The position numbers and the translations under genes were made by a program. From NCBI GenBank assembly GCA_030849075.1, contig JASAOO010002848.1, positions 1-11,238 on the forward strand: a DNA stretch of 11,238 bases. The letters run 5' to 3'. This document shows positions 1 to 7,995 of the stretch, one piece after another. The stretch comes from Zelonia costaricensis (lineage: Eukaryota > Euglenozoa > Kinetoplastea > Trypanosomatida > Trypanosomatidae). The first letter of the stretch is position 1. Each line of letters starts with the position of its first letter. A model generated the notes under the pieces. That model saw only the letters and a program-made list of their open reading frames with translations. It was not told the DNA's origin and did not search any database.

Positions 1-1176
1 CCACTTCCCCCCATCTCAACTCGTCATCGCACACAGCTGTATTCTATTTATTATCTTTGAGAGGTTACGGCAAAGGGCCCTTCGTCAAGCAGTCCAAGCT
101 AGACAGCAACTCAACCAAACGAAGGCTCGTCTGCGCACGTAGAAGTGCACACGCGCGTCCGAGTGTGTGTGTGTGTGCAACGGTACGTGTTCTCATGTTG
201 CTGTTGTGTGATTGTGTGCGCGAGATCTTCTGCTTTTCCGTTTTCGGCTTTTCCCTTCTGTTCTCATCCCCCGCCCTCGCCCTCCAGCGTCTTCCGCTAG
301 TACAGGAGCCGCTACTGTGCCCCTCCCCCCTTTTCGCGTGCGCCGCTTCCTTCCCACCCCCCTCGCCCCTCCCGTCCGCAGTCCGTTCCCATCTTCTCCT
401 TCCTTGTCGCCTCCCTCCACCTCCGGCTCCCCCCACTGCTCCCTGTCCCACTGGTGCCTCCCTTCGTCGTGCCGCGCGTGTACACGTTCCTCTCGCTCCT
501 TGAGTTTCCTCCAAACTCTTGGATGTTGTGCGAGTCGACGTGTGGATGCACGTGGGTGCGTATGTGCTTGTACTTGTTTGCCCCTCCTCCCGCCCTCCCT
601 CCATGTCTTTCGAGGTGCACCCGGAACGGCGGCGTGCGCGCGGTGGTGGCTGCTGTGTTGGTGCTCATGTGCGCAGACCACAGCCCGTGTATCTCGCTGC
701 CCCCCTCTCTCTCTCAAGCCGAATCAGCCGCGTACACGGCTCGCACTCTCGCGTTGCCGCCGCGCTGCGCCCACATGCGCGAGCGAGTTCGCGAGTGAGC
801 CGCGGCATTGCCCTTCGTCTCGCCTGCGCCCCCACCGCAACGCTGCGCGCGGTGGCATCACCCCAGTACACGCGAGTGGCCCTCTGGTGAAGAGGGTGCT
901 CGATGAGGCTGGTGGTCTCTCCTGGGCGGAGCCGCAGAACATGCGCGTGATTTCTTCATCCCCTAACCGCCCACCACTCCATTCCTTCCTGTCGCCCTCC
1001 TCCCCCCGCGCACACAGTCGCCATCCTGCGCGTCATTACCCCCCCCCCCTCCCCTGTAACGGAAGACTCACCGCCGATCACCATTTACCTTCACCACTCC
1101 CCCCCGTCCCCGCCCCTCACAGACGCATTCACGCAGCTGCACAGACATCAGCACGCCAGAAGATCTCGACCAGAGG
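1..1176. other. Spacer upstream of the prefoldin gene, no gene seen
   Basis: This stretch is C/T-rich on the + strand with scattered simple repeats, including (GT)7 at 163-176 and a run of 11 C at 1039-1049. It probably holds the 3'UTR of a gene lying upstream of the window and the intergenic processing region. Reading frames stay open for long distances because A/T-rich stop codons are rare here. Their translations are dominated by Pro, Ser, Arg and Cys, without domain-like pattern, so I do not call them genes. The + strand has no ATG from 944 up to the prefoldin start, which fits a 5' leader or pre-mRNA processing region. A short island at about 890-960 is less C/T-biased but too short to interpret. 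Confidence 0.6.
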
Positions 1177-1229
1177 CCCTCCCCCCCTCCTTCGTCCCCA
1201 TCTCGTTTTGGATCGCTTTGCTCGCCTAG
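1177..1229 (+). promoter_or_regulatory. Polypyrimidine tract and candidate spliced-leader acceptor AG for prefoldin 4
   Basis: A long pyrimidine-dominated tract runs from 1177 to 1227 and the first AG after its main C/T block is at 1228-1229. In trypanosomatids the spliced leader is normally added at the first suitable AG after such a tract. Use of this site would give a 5'UTR of 77 nt, with 1307 as the first ATG. A second C/T tract (C11 at 1256-1266) precedes another AG at 1305-1306, directly before the ATG, but that would leave almost no leader. Confidence 0.55.
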
Positions 1230-1306
1230 ACATACACCTCCAACCCGCGTCGCTGCCCCCCCCCCCTCCTACACACACACCATTAACACACCCCGAAACC
1301 GCGAAG

Positions 1307-1696
1307 ATGACGTCCGTTGCTGCCGGCAAGAAGAACGACGTCCCGGTCGACGTCACCTGGGAGGACCAGCGGAACATCTGCATCTTCTCTCGTCTGCACC
1401 GCCGCGTGCAGACTCTGAACCGCCGCCTCAAGCTGCTGAGCGACGACATCGAGAAGCTCGATGACGCCGGCACGGAGGTGATGATCTGCGACGAGGTCAA
1501 GTACGTCTTCGGCGAAGCTTTCGTTGACGTGGAGTGCGACCAGGCCGTCGACCTGCTCGATGCCGAGAAGCAGCGGATGGAGTCGGAGAAGGCGGAGGTG
1601 GAGGCGGAGTTGAAGGACCTCGACGCGGCGCTGACGGAGCTGAAGGCGCAGTTGTACGCCAAGTTCGGCTCGCAGATCTACCTGGAGGAGAAGTAA
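1307..1696 (+). CDS. PFDN4: Prefoldin subunit 4 (beta-type prefoldin)
   Basis: This 129-aa protein is read as subunit 4 of the hexameric prefoldin (GimC) co-chaperone, which captures unfolded actin and tubulin in the cytosol and passes them to the CCT/TRiC chaperonin. Two family signatures are visible: V-T-W-E-D-Q-R near the N-terminus (residues 16-22; the family has a VTxEDQ motif) and L-K-A-Q-L-Y-A-K-F-G-S near the C-terminus (residues 112-122), nearly identical to eukaryotic subunit 4. Between them lie helix one (about 18-55), a short beta-hairpin region (about 56-75, including GEAFVDV) and helix two (about 78-115), the two-helix coiled-coil layout of beta prefoldins. The length is typical; animal subunits are about 134 aa. 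The ATG at 1307 is chosen because it starts just before the conserved domain and is the first ATG after the likely splice acceptor. The frame stays open far upstream, with another in-frame ATG at 941, but that translation is low-complexity. Confidence 0.93.
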   Translation: MTSVAAGKKNDVPVDVTWEDQRNICIFSRLHRRVQTLNRRLKLLSDDIEKLDDAGTEVMICDEVKYVFGEAFVDVECDQAVDLLDAEKQRMESEKAEVEAELKDLDAALTELKAQLYAKFGSQIYLEEK

Positions 1697-1818
1697 GGCT
1701 GCACGCAACCCCCCTCCCCCCGGCACACGCACACACCCACTCCTGTACTGTCCCTTACTCTCTCCTTCTACGTGCGCCCCTCCCCCACTTCTCCACGACG
1801 CGATGCCGCTGTAGAGCC

Positions 1819-1834
1819 GTGTGTGTGTGTGTGT
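1819..1834. repeat. (GT)8 microsatellite
   Basis: Eight GT units lie about 120 bases after the prefoldin stop codon, probably in its 3'UTR. Dinucleotide repeats of this type are common in Leishmania spacers and vary in length between strains. Confidence 0.85.
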
Positions 1835-2880
1835 TGATTCACAATCTTGGCACACCTTGGGCAGCACAGTGAAGCCACGGGAAAAGAGGTGTGGTAGCGC
1901 AGCTCAAGGCAGGGTAGGGGCGGAGCGGACATGCCCACGCCAACGCTCCCCGTGTGTCTTGCGGATGTCGATGGAAAACTCGTTGTGTCTGACGTGCGCT
2001 GCCGGTGAAGTGCAGCCTCTTTGTGTTAAGCTGAGTCCCCCAAGAGAGAAAAAGGAACGAGTGAGCTGCTGCCGTGTTGCTTCGACCAATGCCGGATGCG
2101 CCTGCCCGCCGCACGCTGCCTTCCTCGCCCTCCCTCCCTCTCGTCACAGTCTTCGGCCTTGCAGAGGAACGGAACGTGTCGAACGCGGCGGGGGGGTTGA
2201 CGAGGCGAGAAAAGGGGGCAACAGCGAGTCGCCTGTAGCGGGTCGCGACACCCGTGACCTTCGGTAAACCCGCCTCCCGGAGAGAGTGACACACACACTT
2301 AACTTCCTGTCTCGCTTCCTCATTCTCCCTGCCCCTTCACAGCCCGTGTTTGCTGGCGCTAGTTGCACCCTTCCCAAGGGGCAGGCCCCACATCAACTCG
2401 CCCCCCCCCTTCCCGCGGCTCCTCCTTCCCCCTCCACTTTTATTTCTCTCTGTGCTGCGACGACGACGCGCGGGGGACGGCGGCACCGGTGTCAGCACTT
2501 GCACACAGGAACAAACAGACACATATATATATACACACATACACGAGGAGCACACAAGCCACAGAAGGGCGGAAGTGCAGCGCGGCGGTGCTGTGCCTAC
2601 TGCGACGGATACAAGCTGCCCTCTCCTCACTCTGCGCTCCCGCTTTGTTTGTTTGTTGCCCCCCCCCCCCTCCCACCGACCTCCAACTCCCCTATCCCCG
2701 CCCTCTCGCGTTCTCCAAGCGACGGCGGGTTGGACCTACCTTTCCGCGTCCGTGTTGGCTCTCGTGAGTGTCTTCGAGTGTGTGGCAGTGCGTGTATGGG
2801 TGAGTGGGTCTCGCGGCGACGGCGATCCTGACGTCTTGCGTGCACAGTGAGGTCCGGTGTGTGCGGTGTGACTTCACCCG

Positions 2881-2924
2881 CCCCCCCNGTGCTGCCGCCG
2901 CTTCCCTTCCCCCCCCCCCCCCCC
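2881..2924. repeat. Poly-C tracts with one undetermined base
   Basis: A run of seven C ends in an unresolved base (N) at 2888, followed 20 bases later by a run of 16 C at 2909-2924. The N is most likely a base-calling or assembly ambiguity caused by homopolymer sequence, so the true length here is uncertain. It lies in non-coding spacer and breaks no gene. Confidence 0.85.
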
Positions 2925-3277
2925 GCCCCTCCGCCTTTCTCTCTCTGTCGCTCTCCTTCACCCCTCTGTGCACCTCCTCGCCGCGCTTGTTCTTCTTCGC
3001 GAGTCCCGATGCGCGTGCTCGGGTCAGCGGACGTGTGAGCCTCCTTCTTTCTCCTCCCCCCTCTCCCCGCGTGTCCGTGCCTGCTTGAACGGACTGTATC
3101 CCACCACCCTACCCTACCCCCTCTTACCGCAACCCGTCACGCGTTCGAGTCAGGCTGCGCGGCTAGTGGACGCCGGCTGCTGTACCACGTCCACGTCTAC
3201 ATTGTTTGCTCTCTCTCACACACACACGCATACACCCGCCTTCGTCGCCGGTGCGCCTGCGGGCCGCAGCCACGTCG

Positions 3278-3306
3278 CTTCACCTCTCTGCTCCGCTCCC
3301 CCGTAG
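3278..3306 (+). promoter_or_regulatory. Polypyrimidine tract and candidate spliced-leader acceptor for the 1041-aa gene
   Basis: A C/T tract from 3278 to 3302 (interrupted by a few purines) leads into an AG at 3305-3306. Splicing here would leave a 37-nt 5'UTR and make 3344 the first ATG of the mRNA. The nearest upstream ATG on this strand is at 3009, so any acceptor used between about 3012 and 3343 would lead to the same start. Confidence 0.55.
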
Positions 3307-3343
3307 CACCTCGGCTTCCCCCACCCCGTCTCGCGTGCCCGTG

Positions 3344-6300
3344 ATGCAGTACGAGAAGCCAGGAGGGGTGATGCACGAGGTGGTACGCCGCGCCTTCGAC
3401 GAGCTGCGCACGCACAACAACGCGCAGGGGGCCGTCGCGATCATCACGTTTGCCTTCAGCAACGCAGAGCGGCTTCCACCGCTCAAGTCCGGCAAGAACC
3501 TCAACGGCGAAACCCCGACCTCGACCCCGCGCGGCGGCAGCGCCAACGCCAGCGTCGCCGAGGAGAACGCGCTGCGGCCGCGGCTGGGCGGGTCATCGAG
3601 CGTGTCCCGGGCGACGCAGGCGGCGTCGATACAGTGGTTCAGCGCCGGCTCCGTCAGCGCCACCATGCCGCCGCCGCTGCAGGTGCCACCCTCGCCGAGT
3701 GCGAGCGGCGGCGGCTTGGTCGCCTCGCTGCCCCCGGGCAGCGGGGAGTGGCTGAACAAGCGGCACGTGTTCAACCGCACGCAGATTCTCCGTCTGCTGC
3801 TGATCCGGTGCGAGGCGTACGGGGTGCTGAAGCAGAGCACCCGTGCGCTGCAGGACGCGCTCAACGCGGTGGAGGTGTCGCAGGGGCAGTCGGCCGAGGC
3901 GTACTTCGCCGTTGGGCGAGAGCAGCGCCGGCTCTTCAACATCGCTGAGTCGGCCGCCGCGTTCGACACGGCGGAGGCGCTGCTGCACTCGATGCAGCAG
4001 GCGATTGCGGCGGGGCGGTACGTGGTGGACGGCTGGAGCCAGGAGATGTCGTCGGAGGAGGACTACTGGGCAGAGCGGGGATATCAGATGTCCGAGGTCC
4101 GTGAGCTCGGCATCACGCGGCGGGACTACGAGATGCAGGAGCGGGGTGGCTTCCGCACCGGCGGTATGTCGAACCCCGGCAGCGTGCCCTCCAGCCCGCT
4201 CGGCCCCGCGAACGGCCGCGCCGACCCGCTGTCACCGCTCAGCGGCGGTCTCGGTGTCGGGCGCACGTACAGCCGCGGCTTCGAGTCCGTCTCCTTCGCC
4301 GCGGCGAGCGCCTCCGCGTTGGAGGGTCCGCCGTCGCTGGCCGGCTCGGCGACAAACCGTTCCATGATCGTGGAGAACGCCGCGGATGCGAACGGGGCGA
4401 GCACGACGGGGTCGTACGTGCGCGACCTGGTGCAGTGCGGCATGTCGCCGAACGAGCTCGCTATGTGGCGGCGCCTCGCGAACGAGTCGCGCGCGCTGCT
4501 GGCGATGCGGCAGTCGCACACGGTGCCGTCCACGGTGCTGGCCGCGACCATGACGCTGCTGGACCGTCGCATCACCGGCAACCGCGGCGGCCTCGTCATC
4601 TCCATCGAGAACAACTCCAGCGTGCCGCTCCGCTTTGTGGGCGCGCTGGCTCCGGACGGGCTGTACCACGAGTCGTTCAGCTTCCCCGACGTGATTGCCA
4701 AGGCGCACTGCGGCGCCGCTATGCTGCACCCGCGCGGCTGGGGCGGGTACTCGGGCTGTGTCTGCTACGAGCTGCACGAGCACCTCAGCTGCTTCTTCTA
4801 CTTCGACTGCCCCCTGCTCGGCTCTCTCAAGTACGGGGTCCGCTTCGTCGACAACCGCGCCGCCGACCTGCGCCGCGCCTTTGCGGAGGCGTACAAGGAG
4901 ACCGGCGTGTACGGCATCGAGGGCGGCACAACCGCGTCAGCCCTCAACCCACCCCCACTCGCTAACACGTCCGCCAACAACTCCATCGTCATGGGCGTTG
5001 CCAGTGCCAGCGGGCACAACGGCGCGCGGCTGGGCGGCAGCGTGTCGATCCGCGGCGCCACGACGCCGCTGGCCACGACCATGGCGGACATGAGCGCCGC
5101 CCGCGCGGCGATTCGCATGCCGCCGTCCAACACGTGGAGCACGACCCACGGGGCGACGTCCGCCTCGCGGCGCCACATTAAGGCGTCGTCGCGCATGAAC
5201 GGTGTCCAGTGTGTGGCCTTCAGCCTATCGGAGGTGCTCGCGGTGCGGCTGCGCAGCGTGGAGCTGGTGCCGGCGCTCGAGTACGTTGGCGCCGTCACGC
5301 TCAAGAAGATCAGCTCGGTGAGTCAGCGCTACCGCGAGCTTGTGAACAACCTGCCGCCGCCGATGTTCTACGGCGCGGGGCGGCGCACGTACCCCGACTA
5401 CTGCGCCACGACGGACCGCTTCAGCTCGCCGTGGGTGGTGCGTGACGTGCATCCCCTGACGTGGAAGCTCGTGTTCGACGGCCGCCTCGGGGAGCAGGAG
5501 GAGTTCTCAATATCGGACGAGAGCGACATGCAGAAGCACATTCTCTGCTTCTCCGCCGACGCGCAGACCAAGGTGACGGGCTACGTGTACTTCGGCGACA
5601 AGCGCTGTCTGCAGTACATCATCAAGGAGAGCTGGATCCCGTTCAGCAACACGCTCTACCTCTCCACCCCGGTCGGCCGCACCTTCGCGAGCTGCGTGGC
5701 CACGAACAACCAGACGCAGTTCACCCTTTCTCTTACCGGGAACGGCGGGGGCGCGGCGGGCGGGGGCGGTGCCGGTGGTGGTGCGGGCAGTGGCGGCGGT
5801 GGGGCAGGGGGCGGGGGCAGCAAGGCGGGGGATGAGGTGCTCTACACCGCACGGCGCCGCGTCGCCACCGCGGCTGAGGTGGCAGCGGCCGCCGCAGCGG
5901 CAGCGGCCAGTGCAGCCTCGCCGGCGCGTGGCGGCAACACGCCGACCACGACGGCGATCAGCAGCGGCCCGAGCGACGGCCAGGTGGTGCCTGCACGTGC
6001 CACATCCGTCTCCGCTGCGATTGGAGTCGTGACCGGCATCGTCGAGGGGCCTGAGAACACCAGCAGTGCCGCGCGCCGCGCGACGGCCGGTACGCTGGGC
6101 CGCAGCTCCAGCCCCACCGCCTTCTCCGCGCTGGCCATGCCCGTGACGGCCGGCGGCATCGCGCAGGCCGCCGTGTGCTCGACGGTCGGGACGCCGAGCC
6201 CGGCAGAGCAGGTCGTGACGAACGCGGCGTGCGCGCGACCCGACTACTACAGCGTGTGGCGCTCGCAGCGTGTCAGCGGTGGGGCTGTGGTGGGGGCCGC

Positions 6301-6469
6301 GCTGCCCACGACAACCAACGCCGGGGCGGACATTGTGGCGGAGGTGAAGGTGAACCCGGTGCTGTACGGCATGGTGTCGAAGGGCTACGGCGCGGCGGAG
6401 ATCACGCTCTACCCCGGCGCCGACGCGATGCTGGTGTCGCTGATGGCCTTCCTCATGACGCGGTGGTGA
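3344..6469 (+). CDS. Large multidomain protein: TPR-like helices, actinoporin/aegerolysin-like domain, possible tubby/LURP-one-like C-terminus
   Basis: This 1041-aa protein has no function I can name. Residues 147-178 and 184-215 read as two tandem TPR-like helical repeats, with Ala/Gly/Leu spacing such as RALQDAL and AEAYFAVG. Residues 12-44 may be a first repeat, separated from them by a Ser/Gly/Pro-rich insert (45-132). Residues 270-355 are low-complexity. Residues 413-523 resemble the actinoporin/aegerolysin membrane-binding beta-sandwich: it opens with a V-I-S-I-E-N-N strand, continues through G-Y-S-G-C-V-C-Y-E-L and an aromatic F-F-Y-F-D-C-P stretch to K-Y-G-V-R-F, then a basic amphipathic helix with RAADLRRAFAEAY. 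Residues 670-798 look beta-rich. A Gly/Ala-rich and disordered block (799-960) follows, and the end (968-1041) has beta strands, P-G-A-D and a hydrophobic last helix, as in the tubby/LURP-one/scramblase superfamily. There is no evident signal peptide. The ATG at 3344 is the first after the candidate splice site. The CDS is certain; the domain calls are inference. Confidence 0.85.
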   Translation: MQYEKPGGVMHEVVRRAFDELRTHNNAQGAVAIITFAFSNAERLPPLKSGKNLNGETPTSTPRGGSANASVAEENALRPRLGGSSSVSRATQAASIQWFSAGSVSATMPPPLQVPPSPSASGGGLVASLPPGSGEWLNKRHVFNRTQILRLLLIRCEAYGVLKQSTRALQDALNAVEVSQGQSAEAYFAVGREQRRLFNIAESAAAFDTAEALLHSMQQAIAAGRYVVDGWSQEMSSEEDYWAERGYQMSEVRELGITRRDYEMQERGGFRTGGMSNPGSVPSSPLGPANGRADPLSPLSGGLGVGRTYSRGFESVSFAAASASALEGPPSLAGSATNRSMIVENAADANGASTTGSYVRDLVQCGMSPNELAMWRRLANESRALLAMRQSHTVPSTVLAATMTLLDRRITGNRGGLVISIENNSSVPLRFVGALAPDGLYHESFSFPDVIAKAHCGAAMLHPRGWGGYSGCVCYELHEHLSCFFYFDCPLLGSLKYGVRFVDNRAADLRRAFAEAYKETGVYGIEGGTTASALNPPPLANTSANNSIVMGVASASGHNGARLGGSVSIRGATTPLATTMADMSAARAAIRMPPSNTWSTTHGATSASRRHIKASSRMNGVQCVAFSLSEVLAVRLRSVELVPALEYVGAVTLKKISSVSQRYRELVNNLPPPMFYGAGRRTYPDYCATTDRFSSPWVVRDVHPLTWKLVFDGRLGEQEEFSISDESDMQKHILCFSADAQTKVTGYVYFGDKRCLQYIIKESWIPFSNTLYLSTPVGRTFASCVATNNQTQFTLSLTGNGGGAAGGGGAGGGAGSGGGGAGGGGSKAGDEVLYTARRRVATAAEVAAAAAAAAASAASPARGGNTPTTTAISSGPSDGQVVPARATSVSAAIGVVTGIVEGPENTSSAARRATAGTLGRSSSPTAFSALAMPVTAGGIAQAAVCSTVGTPSPAEQVVTNAACARPDYYSVWRSQRVSGGAVVGAALPTTTNAGADIVAEVKVNPVLYGMVSKGYGAAEITLYPGADAMLVSLMAFLMTRW
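5739..5825 (+). repeat. Gly/Ala-rich low-complexity tract inside the 1041-aa gene
   Basis: These bases encode residues about 799-827, almost entirely Gly with Ala and Ser, using GGC/GGG/GGT codons. A poly-Ala block follows at residues about 845-860. The frame is kept throughout. The tract probably forms a flexible linker and is a likely site of length variation between strains. It also places many G-runs on the coding strand. Confidence 0.85.
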
Positions 6470-6485
6470 GAGCTGACCGCGAAGA

Positions 6486-6545
6486 GGGGGTGGGGGGGGG
6501 AGGGGGTGGAGAAAAGCGGAATGGGCGGGCGGGCGGGTAGGGGGG
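6486..6545 (+). promoter_or_regulatory. G-quadruplex-prone cluster in the proximal 3'UTR
   Basis: Sixteen bases after the stop codon there are G-runs of 5, 9 and 5 (6486-6506) separated by single bases. Then come four GGG triplets separated by single C (6523-6537) and a six-G run (6540-6545). The GGG-C repeat meets the standard four-tract G-quadruplex rule with one-base loops, and would be on the sense RNA. G-rich sense sequence is unusual here because the surrounding spacers are C/T-rich on this strand. A role in mRNA stability, translation or 3' processing is inference. Confidence 0.6.
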
Positions 6546-7408
6546 TGCGGAGCGTTCGAGGGCAGAGGCGAGCTCGTCCTGCCCTGTGCCGCTGCCCCAC
6601 ACTCGCGGCTCGTGGGGAGGTGCACGAGAGCAACTCCCAGCATTCCGCTCCTTCTCCTCCCTCACCCCCCACCTGATGAGCTGCTGTGTTGATGACGTGT
6701 GTGGGTTTATCGCTTGTGATGGCGTATGTGTGTGTGCGCGCGCACGTTTGTATTTGTCCGCGGTGCTGTTCCGCTTTTCCGTTCTACGCGTGGGTGCGGT
6801 GGTTATGCTTCAGGCCAGTCTCCATCTCGCTCGATCGCCCTCCCCTTCCCTCTCTATCTGAGTGCGTGCGTGTGCGTGTCTGTCTTCATCTCGCGCAGGT
6901 GCTTCCATGCGCGGGCCGTTGCACTGCAATCAAGCCAAACGAAACACGAAGCCCCGACGTGTGCTCCCCTCCAGCCCCTCATGCGAGGAACGCTGGGGGT
7001 GCGACACTGGAATGCCAGCGACTGCTATCACGCGGCACGCTCACCGCAGTCTCGCGGGCATGCGTGGCGTTGGTGGCGCTCCTGTTCGCGGCGCGTAGCA
7101 ACCGGCACCGCCTTGGCCTTGACAACCACGGCGACACGCGTGTGCCCCCCCCCTCCCCCAGAGAGCACGACAGCGAGGAGGAGAGGAAGAGGCGAGTGGG
7201 GTGGGGGAGGGGCGGAGAGCCCCTCTGCGCGCGCTGGCCTGCCTTCTCCTCTGAGTGATGCCCAGTGCCCGCTGTCTCTCCGCCGTTGGGCATGTAGGTG
7301 CGGTGACTCTTACCTGCCCCCCCCTTCCCTCTTTGCTCTCCGGTTCATCATGATGATCATCACTTCTCCGCCATTGACCTGCGCCTCCACACCGTATTCC
7401 ATCCCATC

Positions 7409-7411
<3 letters not shown>

Positions 7412-7439
<28 letters not shown>
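7412..7439. repeat. (AC)14 microsatellite
   Basis: This uninterrupted run of 14 AC units in the spacer is the longest dinucleotide repeat in the window. It is a likely length-polymorphic marker. Confidence 0.92.
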
Positions 7440-7442
<3 letters not shown>

Positions 7443-7957
7443 TGGTCATCGCTGCCGGTACCAGAAGGATAGCAACAGTGTTCTTGGCTCAACATCAGCC
7501 GCCACCTCCGCCCCTCCCCTTCGTTCTGCCCCCCCCTTCCGCCTCCCTTCGGAGTCGCTTCGCACCGCTCGTCCAGCTCCGGCTTGCGCAGCTCTCCCAC
7601 TCCCTAGCTCGCCCGCTGTCCCCCCCCTCCCTTCCCCGAGCCGATCTGTCTGTGCCCTCTTGAACCTACTTCCCCCCTCCCCCGCGCTTAAGTTGCCCTC
7701 CGCCTCGCTGTCTTCTGTGTTGCGAACCTCCTTCTACCACTGCCACCACAACCACCTCCTCCTCCTCCCTGCGCTGCCGGTCTTGGCCTGCACGCAATCG
7801 AAATCGCTTGCTTGCCTTCCTCGGTTGGTCCGCTCGTCTGTTGGTCCGCCAGCCTCGGTGTCTGTGTGTGGCTTGCGTGTTTGCCTGCTTGTGTGTGTGT
7901 ATGTGTGTGAGGCATCTGCTTCCTCGCCTGTCCCCGCGAGGTCTTGCTCGTGCGTGT

Positions 7958-7995
7958 GCGCACCCACACACACACACGTGCTAGTGTGTGTGCGC
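7958..7995 (+). repeat. Inverted repeat built on CA/GT microsatellites
   Basis: GCGCAC at 7958-7963 followed by a CA run is mirrored by a GT run (7984-7992) ending in GTGCGC at 7990-7995, with CACGTGCTA in the middle. The RNA could fold into an imperfect hairpin with CA/GU pairs and GC-rich closing pairs. It may simply be a by-product of adjacent microsatellites. Confidence 0.45.

Larger units (their letters stand above)
1697..3277. other. Spacer between prefoldin 4 and the 1041-aa gene
   Basis: This 1.6 kb region should contain the prefoldin 3'UTR, its polyadenylation region and the processing region of the next transcript. No reading frame in it looks like a real protein. It has two textures. 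The parts at 1697-1840 and 2290-3277 are strongly C/T-rich with microsatellites: (GT)8 at 1819-1834, (AT)5 at 2523-2532, C12 at 2659-2670 and C16 at 2909-2924. The part at about 1865-2285 has more balanced composition with purine-rich patches. That balanced island could be ordinary 3'UTR or an old degenerate retroposon (see findings). Confidence 0.55.
6470..7900. other. 3' flank of the 1041-aa gene, no convincing gene
   Basis: This region starts directly after the TGA and probably holds a long 3'UTR. It opens with a G-rich stretch (6486-6545), passes through C/T-rich sequence to about 6890, then has a more balanced island at about 6890-7290 with a purine-rich patch at 7159-7220. It ends in C/T-rich sequence with a long AC repeat. 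Open frames exist, one of up to 248 codons at 6726-7472, but they lack an ATG start, are Cys/Arg/Pro/Ser-rich, and run through microsatellites. I therefore call no gene. A 12-base perfect palindrome, TGATGATCATCA, lies at about 7350-7361. Confidence 0.55.

Noticed and set aside
890..960. Short coding-like island upstream of prefoldin 4
   Set aside because: Only about 70 bases have balanced composition. No start, splice signal or known domain supports an exon or small gene.
212..1306. Open frame continuing upstream of prefoldin 4, with an in-frame ATG at 941
   Set aside because: The translation is low-complexity Ser/Pro/Arg/Cys, lies across the candidate splice acceptor and poly-C tracts, and prefoldin 4 has no such N-terminal extension.
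3206..3343. 46-codon N-terminal extension of the 1041-aa protein
   Set aside because: It begins at TTG, spans the pyrimidine tract and candidate acceptor AG, and has no domain-like sequence.
5507..6643. 378-codon open frame on the minus strand
   Set aside because: It is antisense to the 1041-aa gene and is explained by that gene's GC-rich third positions. Its translation is Arg/His/Ala-rich with no domain pattern.
7350..7361. Perfect 12-base palindrome TGATGATCATCA
   Set aside because: It is short, built from a TGA/TCA simple pattern, and has no partner sites or neighbouring element to suggest an operator or integration site.
6726..7472. 248-codon + strand frame in the spacer after the 1041-aa gene
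   Set aside because: It starts at a non-ATG codon, is Cys/Ser/Pro-rich and runs into the (AC)14 microsatellite as repeated Thr-His. It looks like chance openness in GC-rich sequence.
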